Positions 32,673 through 43,397 of a stretch of 64,000 nucleotides of DNA are shown here, piece after piece. Source of the stretch: Staphylotrichum longicolle. Lineage: Eukaryota > Ascomycota > Sordariomycetes > Sordariales > Chaetomiaceae. The position numbers and the translations under genes were made by a program. The notes below the pieces were generated by a model, which saw nothing but the letters and a program-made list of their open reading frames with translations, ran no database searches and was not told the DNA's origin. The first letter of the stretch is position 1; the number at the start of each line of letters is the position of its first letter. Location: the NCBI GenBank assembly GCA_019096155.1, contig JAHCVI010000003.1:1736001-1800000 (forward strand), given 5' to 3'.

Positions 32673-35070
32673 AAAACCCTACTGGGTTCGAAGGCAATCC
32701 TCTGGTGCCCAACACATCCACGTAGCCCATCCCGCGTGTGGGATGCTCATTGGGGTCCGCCTTCGCCGCTCTCGTCTTTCCTTTCGTTTTGATACCCACT
32801 CCAACTGAAGAAGAACGTCGTGCTCCAGGCAAGACTCGCATCTCTTAAATCCAACTTCATCCAGAGGTCAAGTCCCCCAAAGTACCGCGGTGGTGTGTCT
32901 CTTCTGTTTCTTTATTGACACTTCGCATGGTCTTTCGAGATGTGCTTATAATATGCCGAGGTCCCAACGGACCGGGGCTGCTTTTGTCTCCGTCGTGCAG
33001 ACACAGAATGGTCTCTCGGCATGCGTGGCTTAAACAATTGATCATCCCCATTCCAGTCTCTGTCCTGACCCGACATCACATCACAGTCGCCCTCCCCGCG
33101 GTGTCCGTGTCCTGGCACCATCTTCTTCTGACAACGGGTCAAAAGAGTAACAGGGTTGTTCATGTTGTACCAGAAACCATGTGCCCGATAACTTGAACGT
33201 CCTGGGAACACTACCTCGACGCCGATATGGGACTCTCGGGGCAAGATGCCTGGTTGCTGTGCTTCACGTGTCCAGGGAAGGGGGTATCGCCTCTCTCGAG
33301 GTAATGGATCCATAGGGCTCGGAGAGAACCGGCTGCCCCCAATCGAACACCTGAGCAAATGCCGTTGACGCGTACCTATTGGTCCACGACCACCATGTCG
33401 TGATGCCTGCCCATGTTTCTCAACGACATACGCGCAGAGGGATGTCTGAGCATCGACGCCAATGGGTAGACGCCGGAGGGGTGGAGGGCTAGCAAAACTT
33501 ATTAAGGTGTTTGGATATCATTGTGTCGTCAACAGGAGAGGGCCAGCCGCAGCTCACCGCCACGGCGTATTCGCGTCAGTAAGGCTCTTGCTGTCCCAGT
33601 CGAGGAGAGCTGAAAAGGCGCCATGGTCCACAGCGCGCAAGTTGTCACTTGTGGGGCGGGTTGGCGATATCATCACCCAACAGGAGAGCCCCAACATAAA
33701 AGCTGTTCAGCCTTGTCGGCGGCAATGGACTTTGCCGATTGGAGTCTAAGTGTGGAAACTCATCGAGTGTCCCCGGTGAGGTCGGGATTTCCCCGTTGGT
33801 TCTCTCCCACGAAAGGAGATGGGGTTGTGCTCCATCCACGCCTCGATTTACATTCGCCCCACAAAGTAAACAAACATTTTAGGGTTCTTTTCCAACAAGA
33901 AGAGCCTGGTCGTCGGCCCAATGGATGCAAAACTGAGGTGTCTGCAGGTTAGTGTCGGCATTGGCGCCGTTGGCTCGATCGTCTTGGACGTGGGAGCAAG
34001 AAGCGGCAGGGGCTGTCAAGCTTGAAATTCCCAGTTCGAGCCTAGGCCTTGCGGGGAGTCATGCAAGACAGATTCTGCATCGATGCATGCGGCGGAAGTA
34101 TTCGGAGGATGTTGCGGAAGATGGTCGAATGGGGCCGTGGTGTTGGTTGGCGTTGGTGCCACCTGCATTAGATCGCTCCTGCAAGAGGTGTGTCTGAAAA
34201 TTCCCCAGAAATCCAGGTACGTGATGGAGGTGCTCCGCGTTGAGAACAAGGGAGCCATCGCGACTGCCGTTCTCATGCACGATGCAACTCACCAGGCAAG
34301 ATCCAGGGACGGAGACGGCCGGGCGTGGCCGCCGTTGGAGTACTTGGCTGCATGTACCTGACCGCCTCAGATCTTCAGTCAAATTTCCAGCAGGTCGGTC
34401 ATGTCTCGGTGCAATGGCTGTATTTGGGGGCTTGTGCTGTGAGTGCGTGGTTGTTTGGTTGGAAGCTGTCCATCCAGGTTCTCAGGAAAAAAAATGTCAA
34501 GCAGAGACAAGATTCCTTGGCAGACAGGCAGGGACAGCAGCGATAAGATAAAGCTGCCCTGTGGATTCTGTGGATTCTCGGGCCACCCCGCCCGGCCCCG
34601 CCCTTCGAGGTTGACACCCCTGCCGCGACTTCCTCAAGGCTTGCCCCAAGAGGGTCTGGACCCTGGGACGGTGGCCGCGCAGGAAGGAACCGCTCGTTCG
34701 GATGCGTAAAAATGTGCCATTTTCATGTACGATGCAAGCCTCCAAGACTCAGCAGGCCTGGCATGATCTGACATCATGGGCCACGATTCGCTCCATGGCA
34801 CCTCCCCAAGCTCAACCAGGCCCGCTTCGAGGTGCGCTGAGCATGCATGCAGCCCGGTGAATTCTCTTCCCTTGGTCCCTTGGGGAATGCCCTCTGAATC
34901 CCGGACTGCCGGGGGACGCCGTCTTATTGACGTCTTCTTGTCTTCCCTGGCAATGATTGGGGTCCGGTGCCTGCGCCCGCCCATGCCGTGTCCGCGGCGG
35001 GGAACCTTGCAGCCGCGTCCTCCGAGTCCTCCCCTCCAGTCGGTGAGTTGGCCTGCGGCGCTCGACCCGT

Positions 35071-35080
35071 GTATAAGAAG
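35071..35080 (+). promoter_or_regulatory. Candidate TATA box of the first bHLH gene
   Basis: GTATAAGAAG about 265 bases upstream of the ATG at 35341. Assigned by position and match only. Confidence 0.4.
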
Positions 35081-35340
35081 CCAGTGATTTGGATCGACGG
35101 ATGTGCCGGCGCCACGACAGCGCCCTCGCCCCGACATGACCGCTTCGATTCTTGCAGCATCCTCATCTGAACTCTCCCCGGGTTCAGTGACGGAAGGCCC
35201 CGTTTCAGATTCCGGCCGTGACTCCGAGGGCTAGATACGACCTGAGGTTGGCACAGCTCCTCAACCACCCAGCACTTCGGGTCTTTGTCAGTGCCTAGCA
35301 TCCATCACATGCCGCAGAGGCACTCCTCTTCACCGGAGCC

Positions 35341-36727
35341 ATGGAGCCCAGCGTCGCGACAGCCCGACTTGATGGTGTGGCAGGTCCTCACTCAGGCAAG
35401 GTAAGAATATGTTCATGTCGTCGAGAAAGGAGCCAGATCTGGCCGTTCATGTTGTCCCGATCTTGACGCTCTTGCTTCCGTCATCGTGGAATCCCAAGAG
35501 CGTCACGCGATCGTTAGCTTCTATCGCGGGCTCTTGCACAGACGTGTGCGCACACTTGGAGATGGCGACTACCTGTTATTCATAGCCACCACCAATGCAC
35601 AAGCTTCCTGGTTTCGGTCCTGGTCGAACTTGAGATTGGTGATTTTGCCTAGTCATGTCTCCGTTTGTGCTTCTCGCGAGAACCGAGACCACTGACAGAT
35701 ATTCCCTTTTTAGATTAGTCTATCGTCGTTGACTCCCGGCTACGAGACACTGGATCAACAGGGCATGGGGTTTGATACTCTCTCTTGGTGTTCGTCTGCT
35801 TCGGCGTATCCGCCGTCTGCCTTCCTCGGCTCCGGGTACCCCAATACAACGAACGTTCTCTTAAATTGGCCTGCTTCAGCTGCACCTCTCGCGCTGATGA
35901 ACTGCGGTCTCGAAAGCTCGTTGCTCTCACCGGATCCCTGGGCCGCTGAGACCGACTCTGACGGCGGTGACCTTTTCTCACCAATGAGCGACGTGAACGC
36001 TGCCGTCTCAACGGACAGCCAGCAGTTTCAAACCCTCGCCAGCCTCCCCGCGGTGGGCTCCTCCGCGCATTTGAAAAGATCTTCCTGGTCCGAAGACTCG
36101 TCCACCACGCTCTCGCCCGCCCCGAGCATCGAAGACTCCCCCACGGACAAGCCCAAGCGAAGCAAATCCAAAGCCCACGCCAGGAAGCACAGCATCCAGC
36201 TCCGCACCGCCGCCCGCAAACCCCGCAAGGCCGCTTCCATCCCGCTCGCGGCCGTCGCCTCTGCCGCCACCGCTGCCAACAAGAAGCCCGCCTCTGTCTC
36301 CGAAGAAGAGGAAGACGACCTCACGCCGGAGGAGCGCCGCGCCCGCCGCAACCACAACATCGTCGAGAAGCAGTACCGCAACCGCCTCAACGCCCAGTTC
36401 GAGCGCCTGCTCGCCGTGCTGCCCGTCGAGCAGTGCCGCGCGGCCAGGGCCGGAGGCGCGGCCGCGTCCGCGGGTGCGGGTGATCGGATCATGAGCGTGG
36501 GCAATGGCAGCGTGGGCGACGAGAAGCGCTTGAGCAAGGCCGAGGTGTTGGACTTGGCTACGAGGCGGATCCGGGCGCTTGAGGCGGAGAGGGAGAAGTT
36601 GTGGAAGGAGAGGAAGGAGTTGTTGAGGAGCCTCGAGGTGTTGATGGCGGGGGCTGTGGGGATGAGGCAGGGCGTTGCTGGGCAGCTGCCGGTGGTGGGG
36701 TTGGGTGGTCCCGTGGGGAGAGTCTGA
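35341..36727 (+). CDS. SREBP-like bHLH transcription factor
   Basis: Basic helix-loop-helix regulator, 358 residues in this model. Exon 1 is 35341-35400 (MEPSVATARLDGVAGPHSGK). A 313-base GT-AG intron joins it in phase to 35714-36727 (ISLSSLTPGYETLD). The N-terminal half is Ser/Thr/Pro-rich and acidic, like an activation domain. A basic Lys/Arg stretch (DKPKRSKSKAHARKHS) precedes the bHLH. The basic region and helix 1 read RRARRNHNIVEKQYRNRLN, with a Tyr in EKQYR where most bHLH proteins have Arg, the hallmark of the SREBP class. A Gly/Ala-rich loop follows, then helix 2 KRLSKAEVLDLATRRIRALE and a short leucine-type extension. There is no membrane segment, unlike true SREBP. The exon 1 assignment rests on phase and splice sites only. 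Confidence 0.82.
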
Positions 36728-38824
36728 TGGATGAATTGCTGGCGCCGGAGGGGTAAGGAGGTTAACTTGGGTAGTGATGGGGTCTGGGTGGTATTATGAG
36801 TTATGTTAAATAGCATGTCATACTTATGTAAATTCGCGGAGGAAGGGCGTTGATGGTTGGAGACAGGATTGATGAGAGGGTTAGGAAGAGGGTGGCTATC
36901 TGTTCTGGGACCTGGGGCTGGTTAGAGTATCGACAGGTGGAGGTGTAAATAATAGGGAGGCAGATTGTTTCTGGGATTGCCAAAAGTCACTGGCGAGATG
37001 GAGTCATAGTGTGGTATGTTGGTAAAGAAAGTGAAGTGGGTTTCTCGTGATCGGATTGGGGAGGTTGAGAATTCCCCTCACGCATTGTTGTTTGCGGTGA
37101 ATATTGCTGGCTTCCAGCCCGCTGATGGCGATTTCTTCGAAACTATGGGTTTAGCGAAGGCGTGTATCTGGGGAATCAAAGTTGGATAGGTACTCGGTTT
37201 TATTGCCAGTCTACGTCTGGAAAAAACAAAAGAAAGCAGGGGTATTATACCAAATCAAGCCAACTAGAAATCATCGATGTATTTGAGTTGTTCCTCAACA
37301 TAAACTAAAATCCTTTGCTGAGGAACTAAAAGCAGAGCGAGTTGTATTTTAGATCATGATATCTCCTTTCTTTCTCTCATCTTACGTTCTAATCATTCCT
37401 CTTCCTCTTCACTTAATTCCCCCCATAACTTCAGAATGAAACTTTCTTCTATGATCTGCAGAGACTGAAGACGCCTCTAAGTTCCGCATCCCATGGAGAT
37501 CCTCTCCATTTCGAGGAGCATCTCGATAATTGTAAGTTTCTTGACTGCACCGTGGTTGTTGATCTCGAGACTCATGGGGGAAGATCCAGGCTATTGCGTC
37601 TACGCCAATCCCTCAAACTTCTGATCTGTGCTGTGGTTGTTTATCTCGAGACTCATGGAGGAGATCCAGGAAGGCAATGGACGAGCTACTGCGTACATAC
37701 ACGCCAATACATCTACCTGGTCTAACTACCTTACATTCATGATATCGTCCTTCTGTTTCCCTTGGTCTCATTTTCATCTTCACTCTCATCAAGTCAAATA
37801 GGGCAACGTGAATGGTCCAGCAATCAGCATAAGAATAACATCATGACTACTACGCACAAACTGGCGGTATGAAGCCAAGCCATGTGCTGGGCGGGAAGCT
37901 GCTGGGTGGCATGATTCTGTCAGGGGATCGGATGATGAGCCCAACACCTCCCCGCTGCCCCCTGACCCAACAGTTTCCACTTATTTGACAATTCACAGCC
38001 TTTAAGGTTTGCGTGTACCAGATAAGTTGTAGGGTTCACGAGCTGGATCATGCCGCATGTGGAACTACAAATCCTAGCCTCCATCCCTCAAGTTTGGGCG
38101 ACATATTGAGGTGGTTCCATGCCGCTTCTCACCTGGCCAAGTTCTTCTCATTGGTCCACCCTGTCAAAGGAGCCCTTTGAGTTTACGCTTCTATTAATCA
38201 TACGATTGACGGATACAAGACTTGGAGCAATACGTCATCAGCACTCGTACTCTGTCTCCGGCTTGACGGGTTTCTTGTGCTGGCTCTGAGGTTTCAACAC
38301 CATCTGCCCCAACCCGCCAGCAACATTCGAGATGGCGGACCGTCTTCGGAACACCTGGCCGCCCAAGTGACTGTTTGAGCCAGAGCAGGCCATTTTCAAC
38401 GACTCTCTTGTCCGTTTCGCGGGGAAGCGGGCAATACGAACCGTAATTGGCAAAGTGCATAGGCGATCATGTCGGGGTGGCCTGATCCCTCACCGGGAAC
38501 CCTGACCCATCGAATCAGGATCACGGGCCTGGTGATTGCAGCCCTCGTGTCATTCTCGCCGGTCTTGCGGCCTGATGCCCCAAAATAACACAAGTAAATG
38601 CTTCCTTGTCATGTTGAGGAACAAGGTGCTCCCAGTTGCTCCCATCTCACTTGGAACAACAGCGGCAACACCAACTCGAGCTTTATCCCCTTCAACGACA
38701 TTGACGAAGCACCGTCGTACTGGAAACTTTCAAAGCCCTGGGAGCTTCTCCTTATAGCTTTGTCTTAAGAGTTGAATGGTTTAACCGCTTTGACTTTCCC
38801 GCCACGTCACCCTGACATCGACAG
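36728..38824. other. Intergenic region between the two bHLH genes
   Basis: About 2.1 kb, AT-richer than average, holding a diverged direct repeat (37552-37717). A 52-codon frame at 38598-38756 reads in a protein-like way (NNSGNTNSSFIPFNDIDEAP) and could be an upstream exon of the second bHLH gene, but no donor joins it in phase. Confidence 0.45.
37552..37717. repeat. Imperfect direct repeat, two copies about 81 bases apart
   Basis: Both copies carry GTGGTTGTT, then ATCTCGAGACTCATGG, then GATCCAGG, and end near TACGCCAAT or CACGCCAAT. Copy 1 begins at 37552 and copy 2 at 37633. They differ by small indels and substitutions, so the duplication is not recent. Origin unknown. Confidence 0.7.
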
Positions 38825-39827
38825 GAAGTACCTTGTCCTGAGAAGACAAGGACGACACGCTTTCCCGAGGCTTCAATCACTTCGACCACCCCTCCATCAA
38901 ACCCCGAACCTGTGTTATCAATGCGTGAGGAATCTAGCAGCAAGCCACGCTACCTCGGCATCATGGACATATGCAACCAAGAGTCCAGCGAATCAAGTGA
39001 GGACCACCATCAGAATCCTAGAGGCCCAACATCACAGCCTCGAAAGCGGCACCACAGCCCAGAACCAAAGCAGGACACCAAACCAAAACGGCGCCGACCA
39101 AACCGCCCCCAGAGAACAGACCTTTCCAAAAGCAGCGCCAATTCTGTCCCAGCTCCTTCCCCTTCCCCCTTCCCCTCCCCTCGACCCTCCCCTTCGTCCT
39201 CGCCGGAGCAGCAGGGGCCGGCTGCCACTCCCGCAAACGCCACAACCTCGTCGAGCAAAAGTACCGCCAGCGCCTCAACTCGCAGTTCAAGCAACTCCTC
39301 GACATCCTTCCCACATCAGAGCACACCCACACCCTCCACGCCCACACACCCACTACAACCAGTCCCCGCGACAGCAGCAACAACAACAACCACAACAGTC
39401 CTCCACAGTCTCACCACCATGGCCACCACTTACCCGCAACAACCACATCATCAACAACAGCCAGCCCGCTGAACCCGCTAAATTCACCACCGCCGCCACC
39501 GCCACCCCACCTCGCGCGCACATCCACGCGCACACGCACACCTTCGACAGCCTCGAAAAGGGCGTGAGCAGCGACATGAGCAACAGCAGCAGCAGCAGGC
39601 GCGTGAGCAAAGGCGAGGTGCTGGACCGCGCGCGGACGTACATCCAGGCGCTGGAGCGGGAGCACGAGCGGCTGGTGGGAGCGGCGGGAGCTGGATCTGT
39701 TGTGGGAGGGGCAGGGATGGCCGGGGCCGGGGCCGGGGCGGGGTGGGGAGAGAGTATCGGCGGGGCCAGGCGGGGAGGAGTGGTGATGGTGGTGGTGGCG
39801 GCGGTGTGGTCACGGTGGGTCTGGTAG
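38825..39827 (+). pseudogene. Second SREBP-like bHLH gene, frame broken (pseudogene or sequence errors)
   Basis: A relative of the bHLH gene at 35341, spread over three reading frames. Frame 1 (38825 to about 39200) gives Ser/Thr/Pro-rich sequence including EASITSTTPPSNPEPVLSMR and a KPKRRRPNRPQ basic patch. The basic region and helix 1 lie in the next frame (39230-39310): RKRHNLVEQKYRQRLNSQF and KQLLDILPTSE, again with the SREBP-type Tyr. Helix 2 is in the third frame (39597-39670): RRVSKGEVLDRARTYIQALE. Each change equals one missing base. Two very short introns (38997-39037 and a 35-base stretch at 39564-39598) would also restore one continuous frame, but both are shorter than any other intron in the window. 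No confident start codon; ATG at 38921 is possible. Confidence 0.65.
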
Positions 39828-40445
39828 TGGTGGTGGTGGTGGGTATGGGATGCAAACTATGAAAGGGGTGAGCGGAAGGGGGTGATTTTCGAGGGGTATT
39901 TTGAGGGTGGAGGGAGGGTGATGGCGGGGACGGTGGGAAATCGGGCCAGGCTGTGAAAGTATTCGATGAAGAAGGAGGGAATCTTGCGGGTTGAGATGGT
40001 TTATTTGGCTTCAATTCTGTTTGAGAGATTAGAGAGGTGGCTTGGGGTGGAAGTCATGATGTTTGGTGAATGTTTGGTTTCAGGGGTCAGGGGCTAGGGC
40101 TTGGTGCAGCACACCGTATTTGTTCGTCGATTTCAAACGGGGAATTGCAGGACTCGAGGATCATTTTGTATTCAATCCAATCAATTGGCATCGCTATTGG
40201 CCCAGAATTACAACTTTTTTTAAAAAAATGTTATGTGGAAGTTGGGGGGGCATTGTAAAAAGGGGTCTGAATCAATCAAAGCGGCAAACTCTCAATTGAG
40301 CTGCTACCAATTGTATGTACAGAGAAGACAAGGTTACCATTTCCCATGATAATACACCAGCCGCCCACGTATATCCCAGTTTTTCCATTTCATCAGAGCA
40401 ACCATCCCACATCTACCCCACCAGACGGCCGCCACGACGTCCTCC
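39828..40445. other. Convergent 3' flanks
   Basis: About 620 bases between the second bHLH locus and the HsbA-type gene. It contains GGT/GTG-rich simple sequence at its left edge and nothing else recognisable. Confidence 0.5.
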
Positions 40446-40958
40446 CTACGGATGGAAGACATCAATAGCCTTTTCAAAACTCGCATCAATCGGCGCCACC
40501 AGCCCCTTGGCCAGCTCCTGCAGCTCCTTGGGCACCTTTGCGATAATCGCCGCGCTCATCTCGCTCGTCGCGTGTTTCTGCAGGCCCAGGTTGACAAAGA
40601 TGAGCGGCGACATGAGCAGCTTGTCGAACTTGCGCTTGGACGTGATCAGCGCCGACAGCGTCGTGTTCACCGAGACCACCAGCTTGTTGGTCGCCGTCGC
40701 CACGTCGATGGTCTGTTGGAAGTCGAGCGCGGGGCTGTCCTCGGCCGCCTTGGTGCCCTTCTTGACCTGTACCAGCAGGGTCGTGCTCTCGGTGATGATG
40801 GGGAGCGTGCCGAAGATGTCGCCCTTCCACTTGGTCACGGCCTTGCCCAGCTTGATTGTGGTCTGGTCGACGGTGGTGAGGGCGCCGACGATGGCGTTGG
40901 TCGTGGCGAGGGCGGGGCCGACGAGTGTGAGCGGGAGGAGGAGGGCGGTGAGCTTCAT
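40446..40958 (-). CDS. HsbA-type secreted hydrophobic-surface-binding / cell-wall protein
   Basis: Single-exon gene for 170 residues, of the HsbA (cell-wall galactomannoprotein Mp1-like) family. ATG at 40958. The N-terminus MKLTALLLPLTLVGPALA is a clear signal peptide with cleavage expected after ALA. The mature protein is a helical bundle-like sequence with family features: ATTNAIVGALTTVDQTTIKL, LDFQQTIDVATATNKLVVSV and a Lys/Ala-rich C-terminal helix ending FEKAIDVFHP. No transmembrane anchor or GPI signal is visible, so it is probably secreted or wall-associated. In other fungi such proteins bind hydrophobic surfaces or lipids and can help recruit hydrolases. A TATA box lies about 115 bases upstream. 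Confidence 0.88.
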   Translation of the reverse strand: MKLTALLLPLTLVGPALATTNAIVGALTTVDQTTIKLGKAVTKWKGDIFGTLPIITESTTLLVQVKKGTKAAEDSPALDFQQTIDVATATNKLVVSVNTTLSALITSKRKFDKLLMSPLIFVNLGLQKHATSEMSAAIIAKVPKELQELAKGLVAPIDASFEKAIDVFHP

Positions 40959-41988
40959 TGTGGCGGCTTGGAGGAGAGGCGCGGAAAGGGGCGGTTCTGG
41001 ATGGAGAAAGGGTGGGCGGGCGCCGGTGGAGAGTGCTGGAAATATGCCAACGAGACAAGAGACTCTCAGCTTTCTTATAACCAGAGGGCCCCCCAGCCGC
41101 TGACTGTCACAAGCGTGAGTGTTTCATAGGCCCAAGGCCGCCGAGGCAGGCAAGAGGTCAAGAACAGCACGCGGCGGGATCCTTCAACCCCGCCTCACCC
41201 GTGCTGAGTACAACTCTAGTCAGGTCCCGGAGTAAGCCCAACATTGCCCAGATGGCATTGACCTCAGCCCGTGGGGGTGGGGAGGGCCATGTTTGCAGTC
41301 GAGATCCATGTGGATGGCTGTGATCAACAGGACCGATACCGAAGTAGGAAGGCCTCTCGGTGGGTATGCCGGGCAAAACCTGGCTAAGGCGACTTCCTCA
41401 ACGCTGCACCGTCCCTTCATCAGAGAGATGGTGTTGAGGCTGCAGGAAGGTGTGGGTCCCGCCAGGGGAACAAGCTCAGCGGGATGCGGGGGATAGCAGG
41501 AACGGTTGCTTGATTCGAGGTGATTGGAGCTCTGGGTTGGGGAAGACCCATGTCGAGATCTGGGGAAATGCAACCCTGGTCTGTTCCTCGGTGTTTCACG
41601 AGCCAGAAATTCGGAGCTGCGCATGTGAATGTGCTTGGGAGTAAATTGGAATGGCCCGGATATCTGTGATGATACTTAGCTCGAAGGCTTGCTCTCAACT
41701 TGGCTTGAAACAAGCTACAGGATTACTAGTTTCCATTTCCTGGAATCCCGCCCGGAACTCGCTTCGGCTGTTCTCCGTGAACCGCACAGACAAATGTGGT
41801 GTGTAAGTCAGTTGTGAATGGGATGACGCAAGAGCAGAAAGTGATCATAGATGCAGCTGATTGCGAAGCAACCCAAGGCAACCAGTGAGGATTCGAAACA
41901 TTGTCGTGATTACATTAGGGTATATAAACTCCACCATCGAATATCAGTCATCCATCTTGTAGATGCCATGCCCACCTCCCTGGACACT
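40959..41988. other. Intergenic, HsbA promoter and 3' flank of the four-helix membrane gene
   Basis: About 1 kb with no supportable gene. The HsbA TATA box sits at 41071-41080. A second TATATAA-like element at 41929-41936 has no gene placed to use it. Confidence 0.5.
41071..41080 (-). promoter_or_regulatory. TATA box of the HsbA-type gene
   Basis: Minus-strand TTATAAGAAA about 115 bases upstream of the ATG at 40958, a good position for a regulated fungal promoter. Confidence 0.55.
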
Positions 41989-43397
41989 TCACAGATCATT
42001 CAGGCCAGACTCATGCGGTTTTCTCCGACACAGGCTCCTCGGTCCTGGGTTGCTCCTGTGGTGGCCGTCGTTTGAACTGGGGTTTGGGTTGTCTCTCAGC
42101 CTGGGCCTGAGATTGCCGTTGGGACCGTCGTGACCCCGAACTGGACGCGAGAGCCGGAGCTGGGGGCGCGCGCTGAGAATACCGCGCAGGGTTGTTGCTT
42201 GTCCTCCCGGAGACGGGTTGGGTGCATAGTATCCCTGCCACTGTCCGGGGTTGCCTGGTTGCTGCGAGGTGGTCCAGGCCATCGACTGTGGAGCGGGGGC
42301 ATAGTAGCCCCCGTACAAGACTGCTTGTGATGCAGGAGCCGGGCCACTGCCACCACCAGGCCCCGGCGGAATCTGGGCGATCAATGGCACCGGGTACTGC
42401 CCTGATTGAGCGCCTGGGTGGGACATGAACGGTTGATGCGATCCATAGGCAGGATGCTGACCCCCTGGGTAACCGCCGGCGGGACCTGGCACTCTCACGA
42501 TAACTACCTTCCGTTTTGCGTTGTTGTATCGGTTTGTCATGACGCAGGAGCCGACAAACAAGAAGAAATGAGTGAGGAGGAGGATGCAGTCGAATGCGAG
42601 CAACACCTGCTCATAAACGGCGACCTCTGCGTTCATATAACCCTCTTGATAACTTGGGTAGTCGTACCAAGACATCGCGGAGGTCGAATTGAACATGGCG
42701 GTAACGATAACGCCGACGACGGCCAACAGCCAGATGATGAGGTGATAGGCGACCAGGGCACCTGGGTGCATCCCTTGGCGCCGGCTGGAGAAGACGATTT
42801 TGAGGTTCTCCGCCATGATTACAAGAATCGCAAGGCCGGCCTGTCATCGTCAGTCCTGCAGTCGTGGGGTTCAGAGATTGGGAATAGGATCCAAACATAC
42901 TGCACTACCCGAGGCTCCAAGTTCGATATCTACTGGGCTGGGGGAGTCGGTCTCGTAGTATGGGGCATTCAAAAAACCGAGAGCAACGCCCATGCCGAGA
43001 ATGACCGCAGAAGAGATCAAAGACAAGGCTCCCAAGACGAACGAGGTCTTCTGCCAAAACCTGGCGAGAAGGGTCGCACGAAGTCGCCAGTCTCATGGGT
43101 TTCTTCAATGGGGAGCGGACCGAAATGAACGCCCTGCGCACTGGCGGGAGCGGTTGTTGTTTGAGGGTGTCCGTGTGAGTAGCAGGGAGGGCCTCGGCGG
43201 CAGGGCCGGTGATGGTTTAGTCTCCCTCTCTTGTGGCAGAGGCGGGATGGTTTGTTCTCCCTCTCTTGTGGCAGGGGCGGCGTTGGTTTGGTCGTCCTTT
43301 CTTGTAGCATCTCTTGTGGTGTGACGAGCTCGGTTGGTTGCCGTTCTGTCTCGCTCACCACCTGCCTTTCTCCTGGTGACTCTGGTCCTGACTGCAT
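41989..43397 (-). CDS. Four-helix membrane protein with proline-rich ends, one apparent frameshift
   Basis: Unrecognised fungal membrane protein. The likely start is ATG at 43397 (MQSGPESPGERQVVSETE), followed by a Pro/Gln/Glu-rich segment with 12-residue repeats of the type PPLPQERENKP. The frame changes by one missing base near 43090-43094 (THE to DWRLRATLLARFWQ). The membrane part has four hydrophobic helices: FVLGALSLISSAVILGMGVA, a short AGLAILVIMAENL joined across a 60-base intron (42841-42900, perfect GTATGT donor), ALVAYHLIIWLLAVVGVIVT, and VLLAFDCILLLTHFFLFVGS. The topology recalls MARVEL-type or similar four-helix proteins. The C-terminal 150 residues are Pro/Gly/Tyr/Gln-rich and presumably cytosolic. 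The start and the frame correction are inferences. Confidence 0.6.
43214..43320. repeat. Degenerate tandem repeat, period 35-36 bases, about three copies
   Basis: Copies begin near 43214, 43249 and 43285. The core on the plus strand is GGTTT followed by CTCCCTCTCTTGTGGCAG. On the minus strand it encodes the PPLPQERE-type repeat of the four-helix membrane gene. One copy is 35 rather than 36 bases, so it shifts the frame of the repeat itself. Confidence 0.75.

Larger units (their letters stand above)
32078..35340. other. Long intergenic region upstream of the first bHLH gene
   Basis: 3.3 kb with only short, mutually overlapping open frames and no recognisable protein on either strand. It contains a run of 16 C at 32657-32672. 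A GTATAAGAAG element at 35071-35080, about 265 bases before the bHLH start, is a plausible TATA box. Such long upstream DNA is common before regulated transcription-factor genes; that is inference. Confidence 0.5.

Noticed and set aside
41929..41936. TATATAA-like element.
   Set aside because: No start codon on either strand lies at a suitable distance; probably chance.
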